40,821 nt of DNA, taken from positions 1-40,821 of the forward strand of contig JAUVXL010000008.1 of NCBI GenBank assembly GCA_030603595.1, given 5' to 3'. Source of the stretch: Sedimentisphaerales bacterium (GTDB taxonomy: Bacteria; Planctomycetota; Phycisphaerae; Sedimentisphaerales; Anaerobacaceae). This document shows, in pieces, positions 25,034 through 32,929 of the stretch. Both the position numbers and the translations under genes were made by a program. Position 1 is the stretch's first letter; the number at the start of each line of letters is the position of its first letter. The notes beneath the pieces are model-generated. The model saw nothing but the letters and a program-made list of their open reading frames with translations, had not been told where the DNA came from and ran no database searches.

Positions 25034-27535
25034 TCAATTCGGATTTATTCGCCATTCGAGTATTCCGGCGGAGAAATCCGGTTGTAGTTGGAGTTCGATT
25101 CGTATGGAGGTTGTTTCGACGGGGTCGAAGGTTACTTTGTTGAACTTGTCTTTTTCGACGCCATAGGGTGTGGCGTTGGCGACGGGTTTGAAGTCGTCGG
25201 CGGTTTTGTAGAGGAGTCGCCAGAAGGCGGGGACTCGGCATCCTCCTGCGCCGGTATCGTCGAAGAAATAGACATCAACACTTGCGACTTTTTGCGGTTT
25301 GTCGAAATCGTACCGGACCCATTCGGTGCTGCCCTTATGGTCCCAGAAGGTCAGGCGGGGTATTGAGGAGTCGTTGGAGTTTTTCGGGAGGAGCTTGTCG
25401 CTGCATGCGTTGGGGGTGTCGGCGCCCCAGCAGTGGGAGACCTTGGTGGGGATCGGCTTGGCGGGCTTGGGCGGGGCGGTCCATTGATGGGCGTCGGGGT
25501 CGGCGCCTATCGTTGGGAATGCGGAGATTCGCAGTCGAGCGCAGCCCATGGGGATCAGGCTTACCTTTTCTATCGGTTCATCGGACTTTGCGGGACTGGG
25601 CTGGAGCTTGCCGACGAGGCCCAAGTTGTCCTTTTGCCACTGGGGGATTTTTTTGGCTTTGGCCCACATCATTACGGGGGCGGTTTCAGATCTGAAGGGC
25701 TGATCGTCTGCGGGCCAGGCGCTTTTGACAAACTCGAAAGAGGAAGCCGGGTTGCGCTGGTCGAGGACGAGGCCGTAATTCCAGGGGCTGGTCGGATGTA
25801 TCTCCCATGCGGGCCAGTCGTCTGTTCCTCCCTGGCGTATGTATTCTTCGCCGATCTTGAGCGAATACGTCAGCGGGCCTCGATCTACTGATACGCTGTT
25901 TTTGTTCTTCGTCCACTTTCGCAGAGATATTTGCATCGGGAGGATTAGCCTGACCTTGTCGCCGTTTTTCCACTTACGCTCGATCATTATGTATGATCGC
26001 GGGCGGGTGCGTATTGGGGCCAGTTCGCCGTTTATCTCCACCTTGGCGCTTTTGCACCAGTTCGGGACGCGGAGATAGAGGTGGAATGTTACCGGTTCGG
26101 CGGTTTTGACTTCGAGATCGATTGTGTCATCGAAGGGGTAGCGGGTGTCTTCGAGGATTGTGACTTCCTGGCCGTCGGCTACTTTTGCGGTTACTTTGGA
26201 TGGGGCGTACATTACTGCGGCTAATCCGTTGGCGGGTGTTGCAAGCCAAAGGTGCTCGGCGTAGTAGGGCCAGCCGTGGCCTGTGTTGTGCTGGCAGCAT
26301 CTGTGAATGTGGGGGTTGAATAGGAGCATTGGTCCGCCGTTTTGGAGGCCTGGGGATTTGCTGCGGCTGTCGCAGAGTATCATGTTGGGTGCGGTTAGAT
26401 AGTGCAGGGCCTTCATGTCGGGGGTGAAGGCTGCGGGGAGGGAGTTGAATGTTACGTCCTCACATCTGTCGGCCCACTTTGGGTCGCCTGTGATGGTGAG
26501 GAGTATCTCATTGGAGAGCATCTCCTCGACCATTCCGCAGGTTTCGACCGCCTGGCGGGGTCCTGTGAAGCCCGGTCGGCAGTTCTCGTCTCCGCCGAAC
26601 ATTCCTCCCGGGACTTGGCCGTACATGTCGCGGATCTTTTGCCAGTTTCTCTCGGCGGCGTATAGGTGGTTTGGGTCTCTTGACTGCATGTAGTATGTTG
26701 CGGGCTGGCCGAAGCCCTGGCCCATATTCACGTTGTGCCAGTTTATTACGTCCTTTTCCCATTTTGCTGTTCTGCGGTGTACCTTTTTGGCCAGTTCCAG
26801 CAGGAAAGTATCGCCGGTGCGGTTGTAGAGCCAATATACGCTGAAGAGGAGGTCGCCGCCCCTCATCTTTGGCCAATATCCGACGAGGAATCTATCTTCG
26901 GGGACGGTCGAGAGGTATTTCATGTAGTTTGTCATCAGGTTTATTACGCGGTCGTCGCCGGTGAAGGAATAATAGTCCTGTAGGCAGAAGAGCATAATCA
27001 TGTTTGGCCAGAGGTCTTCCCTGCCCTGGAGGCGGGTTGCTGCTCCTTTTCTTCCTTTATCCGGTCCGAACCAGCCGTCTTCTTTCTGGCTTTTTATGGC
27101 TGCTTCGATCCATATCTTGGATTCGGCGATCATTCTTTCGTCGCGGAGGATATAGCCGCAGTTGCTGAAACCTTTTAGCCAGTATGGGGGCTCTTCCCAG
27201 CCGTGGCTGCCCTCGCCGGCTTCGCTGAGCCATGCATTGCCTTCCTTTACGAGGAAACGGCTAATCTCGGTGAGGTGGCCGTGGAATCCGTCGGCCTGGA
27301 GTCTTAGCTGCCTGCGGACCCAGCCTTTGGGCTCGACGGCGCCGACGGGGAGCTTGATGAAGGGGCTGGGCGTTAAGGGCGGGCGGTTGCCGACGTAATG
27401 GTCGTTGGCTTGGGCGGTGCTCGGCTTATCTACAATTGAAATATCGGTGTTGGTCAGTGCGCTATACGGCTTGGCGCAGCCGAGGGAGATGAGGGAGACT
27501 GTGAGCAATGCGGTGAATATTAGATGTTTGTACAT
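25034..27535 (-). CDS. GH127-like (beta-L-arabinofuranosidase family) lipoprotein with C-terminal binding module
   Basis: Probable exported glycosidase releasing L-arabinofuranose or a related sugar. From ATG 27535 (AAGGAG upstream) the product is 833 residues with a lipoprotein signal, LISLGC (Cys20). The (alpha/alpha)6 barrel carries the metal and nucleophile residues of GH127: Glu331 and Cys333 in VETCGMVEE and Cys413-Cys414 in HRCCQHN. PNMIMLFCLQDYYSFTGD and PGGMFGGDENCRPGFTG are family-like blocks. A beta domain follows (VPNWCKSAKVEINGE). The last ~135 residues (SHCWGADTPNACSDKLLP onward, ending GILEWRIN) look like an F5/8 or CBM32-type module. A frame starting at 27604 is rejected because it precedes the ribosome-binding site. 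Related families such as GH146 remain possible. Confidence 0.87.
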   Translation of the reverse strand: MYKHLIFTALLTVSLISLGCAKPYSALTNTDISIVDKPSTAQANDHYVGNRPPLTPSPFIKLPVGAVEPKGWVRRQLRLQADGFHGHLTEISRFLVKEGNAWLSEAGEGSHGWEEPPYWLKGFSNCGYILRDERMIAESKIWIEAAIKSQKEDGWFGPDKGRKGAATRLQGREDLWPNMIMLFCLQDYYSFTGDDRVINLMTNYMKYLSTVPEDRFLVGYWPKMRGGDLLFSVYWLYNRTGDTFLLELAKKVHRRTAKWEKDVINWHNVNMGQGFGQPATYYMQSRDPNHLYAAERNWQKIRDMYGQVPGGMFGGDENCRPGFTGPRQAVETCGMVEEMLSNEILLTITGDPKWADRCEDVTFNSLPAAFTPDMKALHYLTAPNMILCDSRSKSPGLQNGGPMLLFNPHIHRCCQHNTGHGWPYYAEHLWLATPANGLAAVMYAPSKVTAKVADGQEVTILEDTRYPFDDTIDLEVKTAEPVTFHLYLRVPNWCKSAKVEINGELAPIRTRPRSYIMIERKWKNGDKVRLILPMQISLRKWTKNKNSVSVDRGPLTYSLKIGEEYIRQGGTDDWPAWEIHPTSPWNYGLVLDQRNPASSFEFVKSAWPADDQPFRSETAPVMMWAKAKKIPQWQKDNLGLVGKLQPSPAKSDEPIEKVSLIPMGCARLRISAFPTIGADPDAHQWTAPPKPAKPIPTKVSHCWGADTPNACSDKLLPKNSNDSSIPRLTFWDHKGSTEWVRYDFDKPQKVASVDVYFFDDTGAGGCRVPAFWRLLYKTADDFKPVANATPYGVEKDKFNKVTFDPVETTSIRIELQLQPDFSAGILEWRINPN

Positions 27536-28102
27536 GATCGACTCCTTACAAGGATTTGGAAGAAACTCGACCCGCCGCAGCGGATGCAAGCAAATCCGAA
27601 GCACTAAATCCTAAACAATATCAAAATTCAAATTTTCAGATGACCAAAACAGGCGGCAGCATGGGCTGAAGCCCATGCTACTGGTCTTGGATTCCTGCTC
27701 CGCCACGGGCGGATGTTCCATTCCGCAGGAATGACGGGTTGATTATACGGGAAAATTGGCTGGGGGCAAATGTGAAATGTTTTTGTGGGCCAGGAAGATG
27801 CTAAGGCGCCAAGAGAAACTTGCCACCCGCCTGCGGCGGGCCTTCGGCCAGGGCACAGAGAATGCAGAGGAAGAAGAGGGTATCGGGTAATCAGTGTATC
27901 AGTGGGCGGATATCAGGGCGCCAGGAGATCGGGAGGCGGGCATTGCGGCCGATGAAGCGGGATGCAGGCAAGGGATGAGGCGTTTTCTTGTTGGCGCTTG
28001 GCTGATTAGGCTGTATATTACGGTTAAGGTTGTGTTTGGCGAGTTTATGTCCGCCTCGGGCGGATATAATTATCGTTGGCCATAATTCGAGTCGGATAAG
28101 AT
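27536..28102. other. 567-base gene-free stretch with repeats
   Basis: Contains a family E tract (27592-27650), a perfect hairpin GCATGGGCT-GA-AGCCCATGC (27659-27678), a family C unit (27689-27735), a CACAGAGAATGCAGAG tract (about 27856-27871) and a small hairpin CCGCC-TCG-GGCGG (28051-28063) directly before TATAAT (28065-28070). The 63-codon frame at 27894-28085 has no ribosome-binding site and no protein-like composition, so it is not called. Confidence 0.6.
27689..27735. repeat. Dispersed repeat family C copy (GGATTCCTGC ... GCAGGAATGAC)
   Basis: Inverted arms GGATTCCTGC and GCAGGAATGAC surround a variable loop. The same arms occur at 19018-19043 and 35169-35218. Units of this type are widespread in bacterial genomes and translate to the familiar PAKAGIQ-like or RRNDK-like spurious peptides. 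Confidence 0.8.
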
Positions 28103-28264
28103 ATGAACAGACTCTGTATCTTCGTTGGCATGATAGTCTTTGGTTGGATTGGATGGTGGATAGGAGCCAGATTTGGATTCATGACCGGCTTCGTGGTTAG
28201 CAGCATCGGCAGTATAGTCGGAGTCTACGTAGGCTGGCGTATCAACCGCGATTACCTAAGCTGA
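28103..28264 (+). CDS. Small membrane protein (53 residues), function unknown
   Basis: The ATG-to-TGA frame encodes two hydrophobic segments: LCIFVGMIVFGWIGWWIG (residues 4-21) and FMTGFVVSSIGSIVGVYVGW (about 26-45). The second is glycine-zipper-like. The chain ends in a basic tail (RINRDYLS). The composition is that of a real two-helix inner-membrane protein, and silent codon choice is unlike the repeats around it. I recall similar short proteins in other bacteria but know no function. The Shine-Dalgarno is weak (GGATAAG). TATAAT lies at 28065-28070. Confidence 0.65.
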   Translation: MNRLCIFVGMIVFGWIGWWIGARFGFMTGFVVSSIGSIVGVYVGWRINRDYLS

Positions 28265-28327
28265 AGTTCCGTTGAATCATCGAGGAACCGCCAATCGGTC
28301 AGCACCACGGAAAATATTGGACGAGTA

Positions 28328-28356
28328 TTGAAGAAGTAACGGGAATTTCTTATAAT
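28328..28356 (+). promoter_or_regulatory. Strong candidate promoter for the 28427-29822 gene pair
   Basis: TTGAAG (28328-28333) and a perfect TATAAT (28351-28356) are 17 bases apart. The downstream gene starts 70 bases later with its own TAAGGAGA. Confidence 0.65.
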
Positions 28357-28426
28357 GAAGAAAGAAGTTTGTTCCCCACCAAAAGCGTATAAAACTGTAT
28401 AAGCATTGTTGGGAGTAAGGAGATTT

Positions 28427-29323
28427 ATGAGCGGCAACCAATCCGTTAAGTGTCCTCATTGTAAAGAATCAGTAGATATTTCAGAAGCTCAGTCAAATCA
28501 TCGCCTTCTGCTTGTAGCGATAATTTGCATCATTTTCGCAGGAGCAATAGGATTTGGGCTTGGTGCAGTATTGAATCGAACGAACAAACAGAAAATAGAA
28601 GAGGCTAACACAAAAATAGCACGACTTAGAAATGAGGTTGAGCAGCTCCGAACACAAAAACAACAACTGGAAATAGAAGTACGAAAAAAATGGGTAGCAA
28701 GGCAAAATGCCGACCTGGAAAAAAGGAAAGAACAAGAGAATGCCGACTTTGAAAAAAGAAAAAAAGAACAAGAGAGAGGAAATGCAAGAGTTGATTGGAG
28801 GAAACTCGGTTTTGATAACTTTGTCCGGCAGATTCCAAATAAAGGGGAGGTCAAACGGTTGGACGAACCAGTTCTGGGGAGCTATGGTGTTTTGGTTGGA
28901 CCTCTTACTCGTGTGATGCAGGTAATTGGGGATGATGAAGTGATTGTTACAACTCCGTTTTTAGATACAACGGGAGGAAGCTCATTGAATCAAGCTCAAA
29001 CGAATTATTTGCTAAATGAAATTTTGGAGAAAGGATTTGCCTATACTGAAACACTAAATAGTTTGCAGAAGGAAATACTACACTTGAATCCTTCTTTAAG
29101 CTACAAGCAATTTTTTTTAAAGGGCTTTCCTACACGAGGGATGGTTAATAACGAATTGTGGTGGTCTAAGGGCCAAGCCAGGGGTAATCCCGAAATAGCT
29201 ATAATCGACACTTATACCTATATGACAACAAGCGGTGGAACAAATACAGTTCCTTTAGCAATACCATTAAATTTCATTAGGGAAGGTCTGACCGAAATAG
29301 AATTCAAGCAACTTCTTAAATAG
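28427..29323 (+). CDS. Membrane-anchored coiled-coil protein with zinc-ribbon-like N-terminus, unknown
   Basis: ATG 28427 is chosen over an in-frame TTG at 28406 because TAAGGAGA lies four bases upstream. The 298-residue product starts with one CPHC pair (residues 9-12), a half zinc ribbon. Then come a membrane helix (LLLVAIICIIFAGAIGFGLG, about 26-45), a charged coiled coil rich in Lys/Glu/Gln (about 50-112), and a ~180-residue soluble domain I do not recognise (VDWRKLGFDNFVRQIPNKGE, VTTPFLDTTGGSS, IDTYTYMTTSGGTNTVPLAI). The gene is distinctly AT-rich compared with its neighbours, suggesting recent transfer. It is followed 13 bases later by another AT-rich gene, so the two form an operon. 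No function is proposed. Confidence 0.8.
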   Translation: MSGNQSVKCPHCKESVDISEAQSNHRLLLVAIICIIFAGAIGFGLGAVLNRTNKQKIEEANTKIARLRNEVEQLRTQKQQLEIEVRKKWVARQNADLEKRKEQENADFEKRKKEQERGNARVDWRKLGFDNFVRQIPNKGEVKRLDEPVLGSYGVLVGPLTRVMQVIGDDEVIVTTPFLDTTGGSSLNQAQTNYLLNEILEKGFAYTETLNSLQKEILHLNPSLSYKQFFLKGFPTRGMVNNELWWSKGQARGNPEIAIIDTYTYMTTSGGTNTVPLAIPLNFIREGLTEIEFKQLLK

Positions 29324-29336
29324 GGTTGAGAGAAAC

Positions 29337-29822
29337 ATGGCAGGAAATGTAGTATTTGAAGACACGAAAGCAGGAAATAAGTTTCCAAGAGCCAAAATAG
29401 GTTTGCTTGAGGAGCGATACTGGCGAGCACCTCTGAAAAAATACCCCATAGAACTCCTATGCGTGATAAGAAAACAACTGCTAAGTGTGGTTCCTCGATT
29501 GACTGAAAAATTCAATCCTACAACGCCCGGTCTGCGATACTTTGGTTACAAAATCAGAAATAGAGATGCAGCAAAAAATGACTTCTCAAAATGTTCTTAT
29601 GGTTCGGACAAGGCTTATATTTATATACAGAAGAAAAACCTACATATCGACTTGGATATAGACAAGAAGTTTAAACAAGAACTAATAAAAGCGGGTTACG
29701 AAGTCAGGTATTCAAATAACTATCAGGACCAAAGAGGCTGGCTTACCGGCTGGTATGTGCCACATTCGACAAAAAACATAAAGAAGGTAATGAAGTGGCT
29801 TCTGATGGCATTTAACCGGTAA
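29337..29822 (+). CDS. Unrecognised protein, perhaps DUF5655-like
   Basis: A 161-residue soluble protein. The C-terminal half has a pattern I associate, with low certainty, with DUF5655-type domains: DKAYIYIQKKNLHIDLDIDK, then an amphipathic helix, GYEVRYSNNYQDQRGWLTGW and a final KKVMKWLLMAFNR helix. The N-terminal 50 residues (FEDTKAGNKFPRAKIGLLEE) are unlike anything I can name. AT-rich codon use and the 13-base gap tie it to the upstream coiled-coil membrane protein. A short hairpin CCCGG-CGCA-CCGGG (29855-29868) follows without a T-run, so it is only a weak terminator candidate. Confidence 0.75.
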   Translation: MAGNVVFEDTKAGNKFPRAKIGLLEERYWRAPLKKYPIELLCVIRKQLLSVVPRLTEKFNPTTPGLRYFGYKIRNRDAAKNDFSKCSYGSDKAYIYIQKKNLHIDLDIDKKFKQELIKAGYEVRYSNNYQDQRGWLTGWYVPHSTKNIKKVMKWLLMAFNR

Positions 29823-30077
29823 CATTAGGCACTCATACACATATAGTCGATAGTCCCGGCGCACCGGGATAGTCACAGCATAACCAGTCAATCCAGCCGA
29901 TCGCTTACAGCGGCGGCCGATTTCTGTCGTTCCGGTGGATCATGAGCAACTTGTGCCATGTGTAGAAGCCTCAACGAACTGGTAGGCGAGCACTTCGCGG
30001 GCTTAAAACACTATTTTTAAGTCAAAAACAGCTATCCGCCTATTTACAACAAGGCATTGTAAGCCTACATCGTGGCA

Positions 30078-30224
30078 AAGTAAGCGTGACCTGAGGCAGA
30101 TGAAGCGTAATAAAGGGGAGGTGAAGTGTTATCTGCGAAAGATGAAGCGTGATATGCGACGGATGAAGCCCACAGGATGGCTTGCGCCACGTTATCTGTC
30201 ACAGATGAAGGGCACTGGGCGCTT
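30078..30224 (+). repeat. Degenerate tandem array, 21-base period, seven units
   Basis: Units begin at 30078, 30099, 30120, 30141, 30162, 30183 and 30204. The start of most units resembles GATGAAGCGT (GGTGAAGTGT in the third), followed by an AT-rich or GCGA-containing tail; the sixth is the most diverged. The period is exactly 21 bases, or seven codons. The + frame with DEA at the unit start contains stops, so if the array was once coding (heptad-like) it no longer is. Confidence 0.75.
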
Positions 30225-30433
30225 GCAGGGCAGAGCATTCCGGTGAATTCCGGGACGGGTCGGGGCATTTATCGAGGGGGACCGCCAAAATGGATTTGGG
30301 GGCTTGCGGTTTTGGGTTGTTGGTTTGCGGTCTGAATATCGAATAACGATAAAGGACATCGGGACAGGCAGCGAACGACGAAGTGGTTGTGGTGTGCGGT
30401 GCATACCCTGCCCGACTTCTGCATTGATTGTGG

Positions 30434-30471
30434 GCCATCCCCAAGCTTCGTTTGAGGCTGCCACCCGGTCG
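30434..30471. repeat. Dispersed repeat family B copy
   Basis: GCCATCCCCAAGC-TTC-GTTTG-AGGCTGCCACCCGGTCG: the same frame as the ATPase-operon copies, with an imperfect CAAGC/GTTTG hairpin. Confidence 0.85.
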
Positions 30472-30502
30472 GACAAATCGGACGAGGCGGACGGATCGGA
30501 AG

Positions 30503-30546
30503 CCGAGGGCAAGATGCCCTCGGTACGCGCGGGCGGGACGCCCGCG
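30503..30546. repeat. Double-hairpin repeat
   Basis: Two perfect 8-base stems in a row: CCGAGGGC-(5)-GCCCTCGG and CGCGGGCG-GGA-CGCCCGCG. This is a REP-like palindromic pair. Only one copy lies in the window, but units like this are familiar from other genomes. Confidence 0.7.
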
Positions 30547-30646
30547 ACACATTATTAGGAACTCATGCGGACTGCCTTATAGGCAGGTAAGATGTGGGCG
30601 GCTCGCAATGACGGTGGTGGTGGGTGCGCAGTAGTGCAATGACGGT

Positions 30647-32653
30647 TTACTTTGCGAAGAGGCGGAGCATGGCGACGCCGTGGCGGGGGACGTTGGCCTC
30701 AAAACTGTCCTCGAATACGCCGATATCCTTCTGTCGCCAGAGGTCCCGCACCCGCCGCGGACCTCCGGGCCAGGTTGTGCGCATCGGGGAAGCGACCTCG
30801 TCGAGATTGAAGAGCCCGATGGCGAGCGAGCCGTCTTCCATCGGTTTGGAGAGGATTAAGGCCTGGTCGGTCTGGACAATCGGTTTGGCCTGGCGTCCGA
30901 GGGGGTCCTGGTCAACTTCGATTACCTCGGCGTTGCAAAGGATGCTCAGCGTAAATTCGTCCAGGCCTGCCATGTCGCCGGAATAGAACAGGGGGGCTGC
31001 CATCAAGCACCACATTGCCATATAGCTGTATTGCTCGTTCGGGGTGAGCTTGGTCGGGTGCGCGGGCTCGTCGATGTTGTGCGCGTTGCCTACGGAGCCG
31101 ATAAGGATATAGTCCGGGTCGTTCCAGGCGCCCGGCTTTGCATACTCGTGATGTCGAGCGTTGCTCATGCCGATATGGTAGAACCCGGGCAGATTCGTTC
31201 CGGCCTCCAAGCCGAGGTCGCCGGTTGTTCGCCAGCACTGCCCGCCGACCTCTGCGCCCCATTTCCATACCTCGCCCATCCCGTACTGGCACAGGTTGAG
31301 GACAATGTCACGGTCGAGCGTCTTGAGTATTTCGCCCATCTTGATATACGGTTTTTGAAGCTCCGCCAGGCTGTTATCCTTTGCAATGCGTCCGTAGGAG
31401 CACCAGTCGTACTTGAGAAAATCGAAGCCCCACTCGGCGAATGTCTCGGCGTCTTGGCGTTCGTGCTCATACGCACCGACAAACCCGGCGCAGGTCAGGG
31501 GCCCGGGCGAGGTGTAAAGGCCAGCCTTTAGGCCCTTGCTGTGGATGTAGTCGGTGAGGGCGTTCATATCTGGGAATCTGGCGTTTGTGTTTATCGTTCC
31601 GTCGGGGCGTCGGTTGGGGCCGCGAAGCTCCGGGTCATTCGAGCCGGGCTTGATCATCCAGCAGTCGTCGATGTTGACGTACCGGTATCCGTAGTCGGCC
31701 ATGCCGGAAGAGATCATCACATCGGCAGCCTGGCGAAGATGGCGGTCGGTAATCCTGTTGTACCAGGTGTACCAGTGGTTCCAGCCCATCGGCGGGGTCA
31801 GGGCGAGGGTATCGCCGACGACAATCGTGAAACTGCGCTTCGCGATTCCGCGGGCGTTCGATGCGGTCAATGTTAGCTTGTACGGGCGGGGCTTCTTCGG
31901 CGTCGTTCCGGTGATGATTCCGGTCGCCTTGTCCAGGTTAAGGTCTCGTGGCAGTTTCTTGGCGCCGAATTCGATCGGCCTTTGGCCGGTGCAGGGAATG
32001 CGGTAGATAAAGGGCCTGCCCGGACGAGCGCCGTAAACGCCGGGCCCGTTAATCCGAGGCGCCGGACCGGGCTTGGGTGTTAGGATGACCTTTTCTTCCT
32101 TGATTACCGGCTGATCGACGGCCCTGGGTCTTTCGCCGGCGACGTCGAATTTGGCCTCAGCCCAGTCGGCGTGGTCGTAGCCGACTCCGTCTGGGCCGCC
32201 GGTGACTACCAGCATCATCGTCTTGACGCCTGCAAGGTCAACGCTCACCTGCCTGGCCTGCTCGCCCGCCTTTACCATGCCGCTGGTCCACAGGAGCCTG
32301 CCGTCTGCGTATATGCGAAACTCGATGCTCCCGATATTGCCGGCGACCTCGTCATCGACGCCGACAAACGCGCTGAAGCTCTTCGAGCCGCCTGCAAGGT
32401 CGATATACATCATGCTGCCGGCGTGCGTTCCGACGCCCCAATCGAATTTCCGTCCGGCTATGCTCAGGGTGTTATTCTGCACCGATTTATCAACGACGGG
32501 CTTGCCCCAGCCGGCCGTCATCTTGGTCAAGTCCAACTCGCCGAGCCGAAGCGTCTGCGCTGCAAAGACCGCGCCCGGCGGCGAAAATGCCAAAACAATC
32601 GCGGTCAATACCGACAGCTCTACGACTCGTCTAATTCCGTTTGCCCTGTTCAT
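30647..32653 (-). CDS. GH27 alpha-galactosidase with NPCBM and Ig-like modules, exported
   Basis: Hydrolyses terminal alpha-galactosides outside the cytoplasm. Numbered from the outer ATG (32659), residues 1-34 are a signal peptide. About 36-175 form an NPCBM carbohydrate-binding domain (FDWGVGTHAGSMMYIDL, FSAFVGVDDEV). About 205-283 form a putative Ig-like domain (GRPFIYRIPCTGQRPIEF, DLNLDKATGIITGTTP). The GH27 barrel starts at LTPPMGWNHW (287-296). The nucleophile is Asp418 in LKYDWC, and the acid/base is Asp481 in CWRTTGDLG; ALGLDDCW-like text reads NIDDCW here. A beta domain closes the protein. The second ATG (32653) is preferred, because AGGAG is nine bases from it but only three from the first. 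The C-terminus and active site look complete. Confidence 0.95.
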   Translation of the reverse strand: MNRANGIRRVVELSVLTAIVLAFSPPGAVFAAQTLRLGELDLTKMTAGWGKPVVDKSVQNNTLSIAGRKFDWGVGTHAGSMMYIDLAGGSKSFSAFVGVDDEVAGNIGSIEFRIYADGRLLWTSGMVKAGEQARQVSVDLAGVKTMMLVVTGGPDGVGYDHADWAEAKFDVAGERPRAVDQPVIKEEKVILTPKPGPAPRINGPGVYGARPGRPFIYRIPCTGQRPIEFGAKKLPRDLNLDKATGIITGTTPKKPRPYKLTLTASNARGIAKRSFTIVVGDTLALTPPMGWNHWYTWYNRITDRHLRQAADVMISSGMADYGYRYVNIDDCWMIKPGSNDPELRGPNRRPDGTINTNARFPDMNALTDYIHSKGLKAGLYTSPGPLTCAGFVGAYEHERQDAETFAEWGFDFLKYDWCSYGRIAKDNSLAELQKPYIKMGEILKTLDRDIVLNLCQYGMGEVWKWGAEVGGQCWRTTGDLGLEAGTNLPGFYHIGMSNARHHEYAKPGAWNDPDYILIGSVGNAHNIDEPAHPTKLTPNEQYSYMAMWCLMAAPLFYSGDMAGLDEFTLSILCNAEVIEVDQDPLGRQAKPIVQTDQALILSKPMEDGSLAIGLFNLDEVASPMRTTWPGGPRRVRDLWRQKDIGVFEDSFEANVPRHGVAMLRLFAK

Positions 32654-32850
32654 ATTCATAAGCTCCTACTGCAAGGAACACCTTGTTACGATTCTTAACG
32701 GACATTGTATTATAACACCCCCCCCGACCTTCAAATAGAACGATTTCATAATCATGGCCTTCCTTTGCGATTCGCGATCCTGATTCATCCGGCCAGTTCA
32801 TCATACACTCGTTCAGCCCGGTTGGTTGCGAGTTGGTGGTCTCGTGTCCT

Positions 32851-32910
32851 ACCATCCCCAAGCTGCGCTTGAGGCTGCCACCCGGTCGCTTACGCTCCCG
32901 GCTCTGCCGG
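32851..32910. repeat. Dispersed repeat family B copy with extension
   Basis: CCATCCC, the perfect hairpin CAAGC-TGC-GCTTG, AGGCTGCCACCC, then CGGTCGCTTACGCTCCCGGCT. The extension recurs alone at 24974-24993. It lies between the GH27 gene and the end of the VCBS-repeat gene. Confidence 0.85.
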
Positions 32911-32929
32911 GCGGCAAGCGGATTCGTGT

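Larger units (their letters stand above)
29823..30646. other. 824-base gene-free stretch: tandem array and dispersed repeats
   Basis: Holds a 21-bp tandem array (30078-30224), a family B unit (30434-30471) and a double-hairpin repeat (30503-30546), each listed separately. The remainder (29870-30070 and 30225-30430) shows no gene. Minus-strand frames here (for example 30065-30268) follow from the repeats and are not called. Confidence 0.6.

Noticed and set aside
27894-28085. A 63-codon + strand frame
   Set aside because: No ribosome-binding site and no protein-like pattern; it overlaps the likely promoter region of the 53-residue membrane protein.
30078-30224. Possible CRISPR array
   Set aside because: Units abut with a 21-base period and have no unique spacers; no cas genes are in the window.
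30065-30552. Minus-strand frames of 67-117 codons
   Set aside because: They arise from the 21-base tandem array and palindromic repeats; no ribosome-binding site or domain.
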